Origin: Apostichopus japonicus
Taxonomy: Eukaryota > Echinodermata > Holothuroidea > Aspidochirotida > Stichopodidae
Length of the DNA: 64,000 nt
Reading direction: 5' to 3'
Assembly (NCBI RefSeq): GCF_037975245.1
Contig: NC_092567.1
Coordinates: 4,038,214 to 4,102,213 of the forward strand
Shown here: positions 11,640 to 23,351 of the stretch, piece after piece
Numbering within the stretch: position 1 is the stretch's first letter
How the letters are laid out: each line of letters starts with the position of its first letter
Translations under genes and position numbers: made by a program
Notes under the pieces: model-generated
The model's input: the letters and a program-made list of their open reading frames with translations, nothing else
The model's database searches: none
What the model was told of the DNA's origin: nothing

Positions 11640-12305
11640 CTAGTTAGCGAAAGTTAACTAACATACGGTGATTTACACCGAAGGCCTAATGCACAATTAC
11701 TCTAAGGAATACAATGTAGGTCCAGTCTCTCATTGCACTATTACACACTCCGGGCGATTAAAAACTGCTTGTTCGGTTTCCTGGCCCTGGTTCATGATCC
11801 AAAACACGTAATATACGTACAGAGCAGCTAGCTCTGGCAACTAACTTTGACTGTGTAGTATATAATGCCATACCATTACGGGCTAGCTGTTCGTGCCCGA
11901 GATCACCAAATAACACCGAGTCGTTGTGCATAATACGATTAACATTTGTTGCGTGCAATTTTTTTTTTGTTTTTTGATTAACTCAAATGCGTTCAAATGT
12001 TACCTGTCTTGTTCAATTCGAGAAAAACGAACCAAAGTAGAGAATTTTACGTATTGTTTTGAAGAAGTATTCTACTCAATGGGGTCATTTTTGTTTACGT
12101 GTGCCAGTGCAGAATTAACTGTTTGCCGAAACAATTCTTTGCAAATCTGGGTCTGGATTTTTTCCTGCGTAGCCAAGATGTAAATTTGAGATTGCTATGA
12201 AGAGTGTATGTTCAGCTGGCATTCACCAGCCAGACATGCGGATGGTGGAGCGGGCTTGTATTCCCAATATTGTAGCGCGCGTGCGCACTACAATAGCTAG
12301 AACGG
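11640..12305. other. Unassigned sequence
   Basis: No gene is recognised. The plus frame at 11926-12183 has no domain and starts within AT-rich sequence. Confidence 0.35.
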
Positions 12306-12309
12306 TTGT

Positions 12310-12545
12310 AAATTCTGAATGAAATATCACCTTCTCCTCCCCTGTCTGGTAGAGATTTTTAGGGTGTAATGGCCCTTCTTTCAAAAGCCATCATTCGATT
12401 TCTAACTGGATTTTATTGTTTTGTTGGTCTTCTACTTATCTGGTACTGTCATGGTTGAATCTTAATTTGTTCATTGTTAATAACAACGTTTACATGACTC
12501 TGTAGATCAAGGTATTAAAGTTTCCTTTTTTGTTTAAATGCTTCG
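12310..12545 (+). repeat. Dispersed repeat family 3, copy B
   Basis: Diverged second copy of 8035-8280 in the same orientation, through TTCCTTTTTT at the right end. Confidence 0.6.
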
Positions 12546-12849
12546 TCTTAAACTTAATATAAAAGATCGAGTATATTTTCATAACTTATTTATAATTCAT
12601 TATAATAATAATACTAATAAAGTAAAGTATGTATGCTATTGTATGCATTTAGTCTCATGTGTTATGACGTGCATTCACATTGCATCTTAGATATAATGGT
12701 AATGTTATGTCTCATTCCTTATACATTTCATATTGCATTTATCTTATTAAAGGAAAAGTTTTTTAACCAGGGGTCTTTCGGCAACCCCACCTAACCTTCA
12801 ATACCACTCTGCCTATATAATACATCTGTAGTGATTACAATGGTATAAT

Positions 12850-13065
12850 GGTATAATTCAGCTATTTCTAACAATCCATTGTTCCATCTTTCACCATCCT
12901 CCACCTTTACAGGAAGAAATCAATTTAACCTAATATGTCACAATTAAACACAACAATTACACCAAGAATGTTGAAACCAGACAAGCACTTTGAGGATTTG
13001 CAATAAAACATTACATAATTATAATTAAGAGCTGATAAACGATTGAGAAATATGCACAAATGAGT
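12850..13065 (+). repeat. Dispersed repeat family 2, copy B
   Basis: Diverged second copy of 6480-6690 in the same orientation. The G-run found in copy A is absent here. Confidence 0.5.
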
Positions 13066-13519
13066 GATATTCCAAGATTTGGTCTCTGCAACTGCAACCT
13101 GTATGTGTAATATATATGCATTTCTTTTTTGTACCTGCAGTGGTGAAGAACATTTGAGTCAATACAAAGCTATATGTTATGTTCGTGGGAGAGGGGAATG
13201 GGTAAAATTATTTTCATATCCCTTGTAACGCAGATACAAATGAGAATATTGATTTAAAACTCAAACATCACATCAATCATCGCGCACTAAAAGTCACTTA
13301 TGTTACACAATTCATAGTATTTATTTAGCCTTCCAGAAACCATCACTCGATATTTACATAACAAACAAACAGTTTACCATATCACTGATCAGCTGATATT
13401 GTTATCTATTAATACTTTGATCCAGTACAATGCTATATTCGCGTCTTCGATACTTCAACGCAGCGAAAACAAAACATTGATCATGACGGGGGGGGGGGGG
13501 GGGCTTAGTGTAACACCAA

Positions 13520-14232
13520 TGACCTCTCTCCGTGACAGCTCCCTAATTATACCAGGGTGCACCCATTGTGACAGCTCCCTAATTATACAAGGGAATCCTT
13601 TTTTTGTGACAGCTAATATTAATATCAGGAGCTCCCTGATAATACCAGGGAGTAGTCTCTGTAACGGCTCCTTTATTATACCATGGAGCTATCAACAGAT
13701 GATTATACCAGGGAGCCCACTTTTAGACAGCTCATATTAATTCTAGGGAGCTCTTTTGTTACAGCTCCCTAAAAATACCAGGGATTACGCTATGCACCAG
13801 CTGCCTAATTATACCCTGGACCTCTCTGTGACAGCTCCCTAATTATACCAGGGAACCGCCTTTTTGACAGCTCATATTAATTCTATAGGGAGCTCTGTTT
13901 GTGACAGCTCTCAAATAATAGTGGGAACTTTTTCTGTAACAGTTGTTTAATTATACCAATGACCTCTCTGTGACTGCCGCCTAATTATACCTGGGAGCCC
14001 TCTTTTTGACAGCTCATATTAATTTTAGGGAGCTCTGTTTGTTACAGCTCCCTTATAATACCAGGGAATTATCTCTGTGACAGCTTCCTAATTATACCAG
14101 GCAACCGTCTTTGTGACAGCTCCTATTAATATTAAGGAGCTATGTTTGTGACCGCTCCCTAACAACACCAGTGTGCTCTCTCTCTCTGTAAAAGCTGCCT
14201 AATTATAGCAGGGAGCTCTCTCGACGACAAAA
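13520..14232. repeat. Palindromic AGCTCCC/GGGAGCT satellite array
   Basis: About 14 diverged units of roughly 50 bp follow the plan GTGACAGCTCCCTAATTATA then CCAGGGAGCTCTCT. The AGCTCCC...GGGAGCT halves are inverted repeats, so each unit can fold into a hairpin. Some units contain TGACAGCTCATATTAAT-type variants. It is preceded at about 13487-13502 by a long G-run. The 113-codon frame at 13399-13740 is produced by the repeats. Confidence 0.85.
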
Positions 14233-14757
14233 CAGACCTTGTAAATTAATAGTGACATTTTGAAAATAAGATGTTATGGACATACAACAGTGCCTTTATA
14301 TTGTAAATTAACATTCAGCATTGGTTGTATATAGAATAACAGTTGAATGCATTATAAACTGCATGACGCCAATAATAATTTGTCTTTAATAGTGGGTATT
14401 ATAACACCTTTGCATGAATGCACAATTACAAGTTATCACTGTTCGGTATCAACAAACAAACATCGGACACTGTTCAATTTGCATATTAATAAAAAATTGC
14501 TACCCAAATTATGCGGGTTATATTCTCGTTTGTTGATTTCTGTGTTGATTTATGCGCATCATGTTTCTAATTAATTTAAAACTTGGTAGAGTTACTTCAT
14601 TTGATATCAAAGCATGTGTTTACTGGTTAAAACTGTTGTTGTTTGGGCTAAAATTAACGTCACAGTGTTCACTTTTTTCCCAAATACACAAAGTCGGTAT
14701 ATGTAATTGACTTAGCTCTGAAGCATTTACTAAAACTAAAATTAAACGTATAACAAT
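14233..14757. other. Unassigned AT-rich sequence
   Basis: No gene or repeat is recognised. Confidence 0.35.
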
Positions 14758-14905
14758 TAGGTGTTCCCTTTTGAAGGGAATGGTGATACATACCCGACGG
14801 AGATCGCACAGTCACAGTCTCTATGCAAGGTGACTATGGTTGAGAGCGGATCAGTCGTTCGGTAGTTTGGTTTTCGTGCCCAGGTTCTTTTCTTGGTGTA
14901 TTTAC
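14758..14905 (+). repeat. Conserved ~150-bp repeat, copy A
   Basis: This segment matches 45415-45562 on the opposite strand. Well-conserved blocks include GGGAATGGTGATACA, CACAGTCACAGTC, GAGCGGATCAGTCGTT and GGTAGTTTGGTTTTCGTGCC. Flanking sequence is unrelated. The 3' part can form a CCAGG...CCTGG-type hairpin, clearer in the other copy. I do not recognise it as a known snRNA; it may be a small RNA-derived repeat. Confidence 0.6.
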
Positions 14906-15292
14906 TTAGAAAAGTACACACACTGAAGCGTGTCAATTTTAATTTACACTAAATGGGTTGGCCACTGAAGAATTAATTGCAATAGAAGTAAAACAATCGA
15001 CAAACTTTGATAACAGTAGGAATCGTTAACAGGAGAGAAGATATTCCTTTACAGAATTAACTCTTACTTGTTGATTCACGGTTCGAACGGTGCACCAACT
15101 TCTGTTATATTACGCCTTAGCGCATACGTCCTGGCTGCCGGTATTCTACTGTATGAATACGTTTTTGTAACAGTGTGTTAATAACATAAACCTCTCGCTC
15201 TCAGTGGCATCTCCCTGCACCAGGCAACTATATCGGTGATAGCTCCTTACATGACTGGAGGCTTCACTGAAACTACATTAGTATGGTTCCAT

Positions 15293-15475
15293 CAGTGGCG
15301 CATATATGTTCCGAAGAGTGGGGGGGGGGGTGATGATATTAGTAAACTATCTAAGCTGGAGCGCCACCATCAGTTGGCGCGGAGCGTACATGGAAATTTT
15401 AGGCTTTACAATCTCCCCAGATGTCCGGAAACGGCCCCTTGGAGTGTTTTAGGCTGCATGAGTTCAGCTTTGAAA
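15293..15475 (-). mobile_element. hAT-like fragment with inverted shared core
   Basis: It begins with CAGTGGCGCATATATG, a hAT-like end, followed by a G-run and then GCGCCACCATCAGTTGGCGC (about 15361-15380), the shared core in inverted orientation. The following CCAGATGTCCGGAAACGGCCC block matches the interior of the 1463-2119 and 26207-27730 elements. No right end was found. Confidence 0.5.
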
Positions 15476-16600
15476 TATAAATTCCATGTATGCAATTCCT
15501 CAATTACTGAGAAAATATTCAATCTATGAAAAAAGTAATACATGTCAGATGAGTTGAGATGGTACAATAATCATAATGAATTGTGAATCCTCTTTCATTT
15601 ATTCTGTCTGCCATGCTCCCGTATTCACCTTCTGTATCTCTTTTACCTTTGTCCATCACCCCATCCATAGTCCATACATGTTCATTACTCAAGTGCCTCA
15701 CCGTCCATAGTCGGTGTTGTGGTCGATATAGACGGTTCTCTGTAACAATCCCTTCCTGGTGGCTAATGGCTATCAGTGATCGTCGGTTTGCATTCTTATA
15801 TATACACTACAAACAGCAAAATGTAACTGATAATCGTCAGATATAGAACGCACCTGGGCGTCAAAGCCTCATTACAATAAAGAACAAGTTAAGTTGTTAA
15901 TTGGAATACTTTTTGACATCTAATGCCCTTTTTAGAAACACCTAATTTTTGAGCGCCTGATGTGTATAGTGTTCAAATCCTGAACGCCTACTGTTCAAAT
16001 GCTTTACGCTACAGCGCTCAAATTGAGAACGCTTGCGTTCAAATTTTGAACGCTAGCAAATATATGTAAGTGTTTAAAGAGGCATTTAGACGTCAACACG
16101 ATGCAAGCTCTTCAAGTAGGCTAGGCATATCCCTTCATCCTCAACATGTTCTGACGCCCCGAATCGTTATATCATAGGCCTATATTTATTATATTGTGTT
16201 GTTGTTTGTTTGCAGTGTATGGAACCCTGGAGTGAGAACAGCTTGATAAAATACTGAGGTTGAAATCTCAGTATTTTGACCTAACCTAATTTTAACTTAA
16301 CTTTAATTTATTTTATTTTAATTTGAACCTAATTTATTTTATATCGGACTGGAAATTGGGGGGGGGGGATGATTGTGTAGACCATCCCCCCTTAACCAAA
16401 AAGTGGGTGATATATCCCCCCACCCCCCGGCTGCGAATTTTTTTCCCAAACAGGTTTGCAATTGCGTGTAAATAGGCGCTCATGATTGGTCGGAAAAGTT
16501 ACGTCATCACGATAGAAACCGTCACTTCCAGGTAACCAAAGTGTCTGCATCCATTCGTTGCAACGAAGATATACCCGTTCAAAATTACCCGAAGCTTTGG
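15476..16600. other. Unassigned sequence with small GAACGC repeats
   Basis: No gene is recognised. At about 15950-16055, GTTCAAAT and TGAACGC recur 3-4 times in alternating order, giving small inverted repeats. Confidence 0.4.
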
Positions 16601-16607
16601 AAAATGT

Positions 16608-16730
16608 AATTCTGCTTGACTGCAAAAGTTTAGGTGGCCTGCTGTATCGTTGCTAGTAATAATTGAAGGTGCGTCAATTACGGGGGTGCGTCAATTATGA
16701 AGCCTTGACTACACTAAACTGTTTGCGTAT
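16608..16730 (-). repeat. Inverted copy of a segment inside the 5-kb transposon
   Basis: The reverse complement of about 16608-16662 nearly matches 19772-19828 (ACTAGCAACGATACAGCAGG, then CCACCTAAACTTTT-GCAGTC). A second block, AATTATGAAGCCTTGACTA (16692-16710), matches the reverse complement at about 19755-19775. It is an element fragment present both outside and inside the transposon. Confidence 0.65.
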
Positions 16731-17089
16731 ATTCATTCAAGACTCGTGAAGTTGATTTTAATGTAGGCCTACCCATTCCACGAAACAAATTCCGATTGCA
16801 GTAGAATGGCTCACAAATCTTGAATAACGTAAACACGAACCCAATAGAATGTAGCGTATGTATCATAAGTAAGGTCAACATGTGATTCAAGCATTAAAAG
16901 TAAAGTTAGGGCGTTTGATGGACCGTAACTAGACTTAATTAAGTGTCAGTGTGTAACTCAGTGCATGTCTTCGAACTTCAAAGCGATGCCCATTATTGAT
17001 GCTGACGTCACGAGCAATCTGATTGGCGGAAAACTCCGTAATTGCAAACCTGTTTGGGAAAAAAAAATCGCCCGCGGGATGTGCGCCCC

Positions 17090-17485
17090 ATGTGGGTTCC
17101 ATGACCATAAACTACAGCCCCTGTCAGGGTTGTTACTACATTAGTATGGTTCGATGACCATACTTTACACCCCCTGTAAGGGTTGTTACTACATTAGTAT
17201 GGTTCAATGACCATACACTACACCCCCAGCAAGGGTTGTTACTACATTAGTATGTTCGATGACCATACACTACACCCCCAGCAAGGGTTGTTACTACATT
17301 AGTATGGTTCGATGACAATGCACTACACCCCCAGCAAGGGTTGTTACTACATTAGTTTGGTTCAATGACCATACACTACACCCCAGCAAGGGTTGTTACT
17401 ACATAAGTATGGTTCGATGACCATACACTACACCCCCAGCAAGGGTTGTTACTACATTAGTATGGTTCGATGACGATGCACTCCA
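17090..17485 (+). repeat. 53-bp minisatellite, about 7 copies
   Basis: The unit consists of ATGGTTCGATGACCATACAC, TACACCCCCAGCAAGGG and TTGTTACTACATTAGT. Copies are nearly identical from about 17150 on, while the first is more diverged. Within each unit, ATGGTTCGATGACCAT is itself an imperfect palindrome. Confidence 0.9.
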
Positions 17486-17948
17486 ACATATACGGCTTGT
17501 TGTTCCAGGTTTAATTCAATCATTTGAAGCATTTAACTGTTATTTAAAGTATTGAAAGACTAGCTATTTATTCGTAACGGAAGAATCTGAAATTCCAAAA
17601 ATTAACACTTATGTGCTTATGTTAAAGTATACGTTCAATATTATCAATACATCATCAGTATGATAAGAGTTTAAGCGCAATTTGGCACATGCAGAGATTA
17701 TTCTGATTGGTTTAAATATACTATGACATCATTTGCAATTATCCTCAATACACCACTGTATATTCATTAGCTAGAAAAACCATCCGTCTTCTTTAAACCT
17801 AAATTTTTATGATTTAAAGTGGCTTAAATAATAGTTTTCAATGACTGTGAATAGACTTGAGAATAAAGAAAACAAAACCATCATAAAATAGTAAACAGTT
17901 CCTAAATTAGGTGTAGGAAAAAAATGTAAAAGACTGTTTATTTATTAG

Positions 17949-18265
17949 CTAACTTGCATTATTTTTAGATGCAATCTCCAGCAACTGTGTCGTCGATCTT
18001 TGAAGAAGAGCGCTGTCGTTTTTGTTTATCCTAACTTTACGCGAGCAGAGCTCTTTCACCGAATCCATAATGTCGTTGACGTCACCAGTTAGTTCCAGGA
18101 TACAGAGGATGGCAAACCTACCCCCCCCCCCTGGTAATTTCTTCAAATGGTTGATGAGTTTCTTTCCAGCATTGGGATCCAGACCACAGGCGAATCTAAA
18201 CAGGTACTGAAGATCAAATGGATCTAAGAAGCTGAGCATATCGGAAAGATCGTGTGCGTTCTTTA
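17949..18265 (-). CDS. NLR gene, C-terminal part of the transposon-split exon
   Basis: This minus-strand frame encodes about 105 residues. It starts in frame with the NACHT segment at 23352-24547 once the intervening transposon and one TA copy are removed (junction codon GTA, Val). It contains the DPFDLQYLFRFACGL block and the GRFAILCILE block that follow the NACHT module in invertebrate NLRs. It ends SKNNAS then TAG. An AATAAA signal lies about two bases after the stop on the minus strand (plus 17941-17946), so the gene may end here without leucine-rich repeats. I see no LRR exon further downstream. Alternatively it could splice near the stop using a weak GTTAGC donor. Confidence 0.75.
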
Positions 18266-18275
18266 CACTGAAAAA

Positions 18276-18540
18276 ATAAACTAGTCAATATTGCCACGGA
18301 CTAACGTTAAATTAGTCTGTAACGTTAGTTAATGCACACGGACAAGCAAAAATCTTCGTTTCATCGTTGCTTCTTAGTCAGTTTACACTGACTAAGGAAA
18401 ATATAATCGCAGCTTGGTCGATGGCGACGGACTAAGGTATTTTAACCCATGGACTAAGAACGATACGGACACTCGATTTACGCCATAATCGTAGCTTAGT
18501 CGGTGTCGACGGACTAATGTATTTTAACCCACCTCGATTC
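18276..18540. repeat. Left subterminal GACTAA array of the transposon
   Basis: About 10 copies of GGACTAA/TTAGTC(T/A/G) occur in both orientations within 265 bp, including the mini-palindrome TTAGTCAGTTTACACTGACTAA (split as TTAGTCAG, TTTACA and CTGACTAA). A GGACTAAGGTATTTTAACCCA unit (20-base core) is imperfectly duplicated at about 18432-18451 and 18510-18531. Such arrays are transposase-binding sites in CACTA elements; that role is inferred here. Confidence 0.7.
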
Positions 18541-18541
18541 A

Positions 18542-20740
18542 CTTCAATTTGAAAACCGAGAGGCAACGGCAGCTTGCTGGACTTGGCATAGTTTCATACG
18601 ATCACTCTAAGCAACTTTCAACCGTAAATCACCCAAGAAGGTCTTTAGAAGAATGGAGGTATTAACTGCCATCATCGGCCTACCTGTTATTCCTTTAACT
18701 TGAAGGTAAAATTAAAGTTAATTGTTAGGCCACTGGCACTACACACTAGTACTGTATTATGGTTAGTGTAACGCTACCGTTGTAACGCTACTGTTGTCAC
18801 GCTGGCGTTTCGCAATACACAAGTGCAATGACAGTGAGTAGCCTATAGGCTTCTACTGGGTACTGCAGTGCATTCTCAACACTAAAGTGTGCATTCTAAA
18901 CACCAATTAACAATGTGTTATGTGTGTATTGGGCTAGATTGAACAGTGGCACATAATCTTCTAATTTATTCCCAAACAAATGCTGGAACTATAAGTCTCA
19001 ATAGTTTATTTGAAGTCTACACTCATTTGGTAAAGATTTCCTGTAATTTCCCATGTGAATCTAAATGGGTAGGCTTTGTGATATTGAATAAGCAAGGCTA
19101 GACCTTCAAACGTACAGTCACAGTAGGCTGAACAAATTATGTTGGCTAGTCAACGGTATTATACGTTGCGAGCAGTCAGGATGCACGCTTCAGTTCTATT
19201 TAACCTTTTCATTTATCATTTTTTAGTATTTAATTTCCGGTCACGCTCAGGAAACAATTGCGACATTCCTTCACGGTCGACTTGTTTACTGTAAGAAGTA
19301 TTAACCGTTTTTTCCTCAGGAAAGCTTGATAGTCTGAAGTTATTATAACATGTGCTTTTAGTATACTGCCAAAAGAGTAAGTTGTTGTATTTGTATTGAT
19401 ATTTTATGTAGAAGTAACGGAAAATTTAGTATGTTTAGTTTGGTCTAATTGTACGTTTGTTTCTGTCCAATGTAGTGCAGGGTTCACTTGCGCGAATTCA
19501 AATTATTCTGTTTATGTATATATGTATATGCATCGATTCGTAGATTGTGATGTTTTTTGACATTTATTTGTAATTCAAGCATATCTGTTTAGTAGCAAAG
19601 TTTAAAGGTTAAGATTAATTAGTTTTCTCTTTTTGATCCTAGATTAAATGAAACTCATTGACGTAAATAATAGATCAGATGATACAGTTTAACGCAGTTG
19701 CTAAAACTCTGGGTATTCTCTAGTCTTCGCTGGTCCATTATGTACTTTAGTATAGTCAAGGCTTCATAATTTACTAGCAACGATACAGCAGGCCACCTAA
19801 ACTTTTCGCAGTCAAGCAGAATTACATATTTTATGAGTTTAAATCCATTTTAGCTATTTGCTGACTAAATTTCGGTATTTTTTAAGCTTTTAACACCCTC
19901 CCCCCAGGTTTGCACGTTTTTGGGGCATTTGGAAATCTTACATCCTAAAAATAACCAACATTACCTCAATATGATAACAGTATTCTCTAGGACCTAACCT
20001 GTCAGAGCTTAGAGGCTCAGAGCATAGTAAACAGCATCTAAGTCAATGGATGTATACTAAGGCCTAAACTACAGTTAGCTTATTGACGAATGTGTCAATT
20101 TAGGGGTATGAAAGAACTTGACACGGCAGACATTTTGTGGTCAAATTCTGCCCAATTGTACGGTGCATAAGCACAGAACCTTAAATATTTTGATTTCATA
20201 ACATTTCTGAGGAACTACACATGAAAAACACATACAGTTGAGTGATTTGGATTTTTCCTTGATAGACATCGTTGATCAAATCCTTAAGTGCGTCAATTAT
20301 GAGCCCACCATGCTACTACTAGTAAGACTAAATCAAAACGACCGAAAGACAAACTTAGTGTAACAAAGTACTGATTCTCCTCTAGCCTAGGTCTAAACAG
20401 GCTTGTTATGTGAGCAAGCAAAATAACAACTAAAAACGATTAGGCCTATAAATAAGTTGGCTCAGTGCATTTGTGTTTCTCAAATTTTATATTGTTAAAG
20501 ATCATAAAAACAAACAAAGATTTAGCCCATATTTTATTATCTCTGTATTCTGGGCATTTGATTCTGGTTGCAATGGTGATGACAGTCTCGTTCAAATTTT
20601 CAGCTTTATACAGTCTGCTTCAAACTCTTGGATTGTTTTTTGAGACTATACTGTAGTGGAAGCAAATCTCACATAACTTTGTGGTGACAACTTTATTTAA
20701 TTTTGTTTTTCAAATGATGAATACTTTGCTGTTTCTTTTT
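18542..20740. other. Transposon interior, left part
   Basis: No coding gene is recognised. A donor-like site GAAG|GTAAAATT ends a possible exon at 18705, and 19738-19830 carries the inverted counterpart of 16608-16730. A C-run lies at about 19899-19906. Confidence 0.4.
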
Positions 20741-20748
20741 TCCACCAG

Positions 20749-20960
20749 GAATTGAAAAGCCAAATATCTAAGTCAAGGGTGAGGTTTCCTGTGATGCACG
20801 ACACCAGTGTGGAGGCAACAACAGAAGAGGAGAACTGTGTTATATATGGCTTAAAGCCATGCTTTAAGATGATATATTGGTACCCTTTGCAGAACAAAAG
20901 AGTTTATCCAAGAGTCCAAAAAGCAAAGGAACAAGTACCATAGAGAAGAAAGATGGAAGA
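20749..20960 (+). other. Possible internal exon of a transposon-borne transcript
   Basis: The sequence is preceded by a strong pyrimidine tract and acceptor (TTTCTTTTTTCCACCAG, ending at 20748) and followed by the donor GTGAGT at 20961. It is open for about 64 codons in one frame (20749-20943) and then stops. I do not recognise the peptide. A second acceptor (TTCTGTTCACAG, ending at 22589) and an AATAAA at 22815-22820 could complete a spliced transcript, with the fold-back in its intron. Coding function is unsupported. Confidence 0.3.
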
Positions 20961-21098
20961 GTGAGTTTAACTATTGTACCCAACTGTTTAATGATATTAA
21001 AGATACTTTTCATAACCTGTTTAAAAAAAAAAACAGTCTAGTATATCATTTACGTGCAAGCTTCATAATTTTGGTCAAATTTTCACTGATCTGTGGAG

Positions 21099-22332
21099 CG
21101 GGAGTCCAGAGGGTTTGGTTAGCTGGGAAGGTAACCAATTGCCTGGTACATCACAATGTTCACAATGCATTCCTGTATATGAAACCTGACGACTGGCAAA
21201 CCGACTGTGGTGGATGTGGCTGGGAGAGCAATTTTAAAGTCACCTGATAGCTAACCTAGATCAGTTTTCATGGTAACACATCAAAGTAAGAACAATGTGT
21301 CAGGTATGGCCCCAAGAGCAACAAATGGCCATCGCCAGTAATTATTGGTGGTGGGGTACCCCTGCCAGTGATCAATAATTGACCCCTCATGGCTGACCTA
21401 GGTCAGCTCATGAGGTAACCACTTGAAACCTACTGGAAAATGTTGGTTAGGACTTCAGATACAACTGATGGGCATTGCCAGTAATTTTTATTGGTGGGGT
21501 ACCCCTGCCAGTAGACCCCCAAAATGCCCATTCCCTCATTGACCTAGGTCAGCTCATGAGATAACCAGTTGAAAAATTACTGGAAAATGATAGGTATCAC
21601 TTCATATGTAAGGGATGGGCATTTCCAGTATTTTATATTGGTGGGCCACCACTGCCAGAGTCCGCCCATACCTTACATATAGAATCCTGTCAATCATTTT
21701 ACCGTAGTTTTCAACTGGTTAAATCATGAGCTGACCTAGATCAATGAGGGGGGGGGGAATTTTGGGGGTCTACTGGCAGGGGAACCCCAGTAATATAAAT
21801 TACTGGAAATGCCCATCCCTTACATATGAAGTGATACCTATCATTTTCCAGTAATTTTTCAACTGGTTATCTCATGAGCTGACCTAGGTCAATGAGGGAA
21901 TGGGCATTTTGGGGGTCTACTGGCAGGGGTACCCCACCAATAAAAATTACTGGCAATGCCCATCAGTTGTATCTGAAGTCCTAACCAACATTTTCCAGTA
22001 GGTTTCAAGTGGTTACCTCATGAGCTGACCTAGGTCAGCCGTGAGGGGTCAATTATTGATCACTGGCAGGGGTACCCCACCACCAATAATTACTGGCGAT
22101 GGCCATTTGTTGCTCTTGGGGCCATACCTGACACATTGTACTTACTTTGATGTGTTACCATGAAAACTGATCTAGGTTAGCTATCAGGTGACTTTAAAAT
22201 TGCTCTCCCAGTCACACCCACCACAGTCGGTTTGCCAGTCGTCTGGTTTCATATACAGGAATGCACTGTGAACATTGTGATGTACAAGGCAATTGGTTAC
22301 CTTCCCAGCTAACCAAACCCTCTGGGCTCCCG
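21099..22332. repeat. 1.2-kb fold-back (long inverted repeat) inside the transposon
   Basis: Two arms of about 550 bp (21099 to about 21650 and about 21780 to 22332) are inverted copies with their centre at 21715/21716. Anchor pairs agree: 21111-21140 with 22291-22320, and 21541-21550 with 21881-21890, give the same centre. Arms are near-identical, with a few mismatches and small indels. The central ~130 bp is a further, more diverged copy of the arm motif (CATGAGCTGACCTAGGTCA...CAACTGGTT). RNA from either strand would form a long duplex. Confidence 0.9.
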
Positions 22333-22959
22333 GTCTATTGGGATCATTATTAACATGATTAACATAATTATTAAGCTTTGAAAAATAACTTGGTGTTATG
22401 CTGTGCAAAGCTAATAATTATTTGGTAAAGCTGCTATCCCTGGCATATAATTTGAGGGACCTAGATTTAAATGCATACCTCCCAATATGTTAGAAAATTT
22501 TAATGTAAATGTATGTTTATGATAATGTGAGTTATCATGTGCTATATCTGTATCTGTGCTTACACATATATCATATTTTCTGTTCACAGGTCAATAATGG
22601 TGCAGATTTTGGCTTCCTGAAGACAAGTGGGAGGCCATTTGTAGTTAAGAGAAACACTCTTTGTTCGTGAAGACTTAACTGGTGTCGATTTGGGGTACCA
22701 CTTCAAAACGAAAGTCATGAGGAACCCTTGCCCAAGATTCAACTTTGCATTATTGTGCAGTGCTATACTTTTGCGATTCATGTTTGATCCATTAACTTGT
22801 CTTAACTTTGTTGGAATAAAATCAGATTTTCAGATTTTTGTTTACAGTGATTTCTTCTCCATCAGTCGAAAGTCAGCCTCTGTAGACATCAGAAGTTTTA
22901 TCAGAAATAAATACTGCCAACGTACACATTATTTGTGTTTCTTCTGCTCTCTTTTCTTT

Positions 22960-23345
22960 CAGTGATGCTAGTCAGTGAAACTAGTCGGGTTTAATTCTTT
23001 CAGTGATTCTAGTCAGTGCAACTAGTCAGTCGATACCGACTAAGAAAGGTTAGTCGGGAGAGGCACCATCCTGACTAATGTAAAACCTGCTATAAACTAG
23101 TCGGTGGCTCATATAAATTAGTCGGTAAAGACCGACTAATGTCACCAACTAATGTAACTGACTAATATACATTTACCGACTAAGACATTGTTTATCGACT
23201 AAGCTGACGAACTAAGATGACCGACTAAGAAATCCAACTGACTAAGGAATAAATTAGTCGGTATAGTAACTGACTAAGGCTATGTTAGTCGGGAGAGGCA
23301 CCAGATGGACTAACGTTATGTTAGTCGGTGAACCAATTTAAGTTT
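22960..23345. repeat. Right subterminal CGACTAA/TTAGTCGG array of the transposon
   Basis: About 20 copies of CGACTAA, TGACTAA or TTAGTCGG alternate in both orientations over 380 bp. GTTAGTCGGGAGAGGCACCA is duplicated (about 23049-23068 and 23284-23303). The array stops just before the terminal TTTTCAGTG. Confidence 0.85.
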
Positions 23346-23351
23346 TCAGTG

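Noticed and set aside
17090-17485. CRISPR-like array
   Set aside because: The 53-bp units are repeated end to end without unique spacers, and the genome is eukaryotic.
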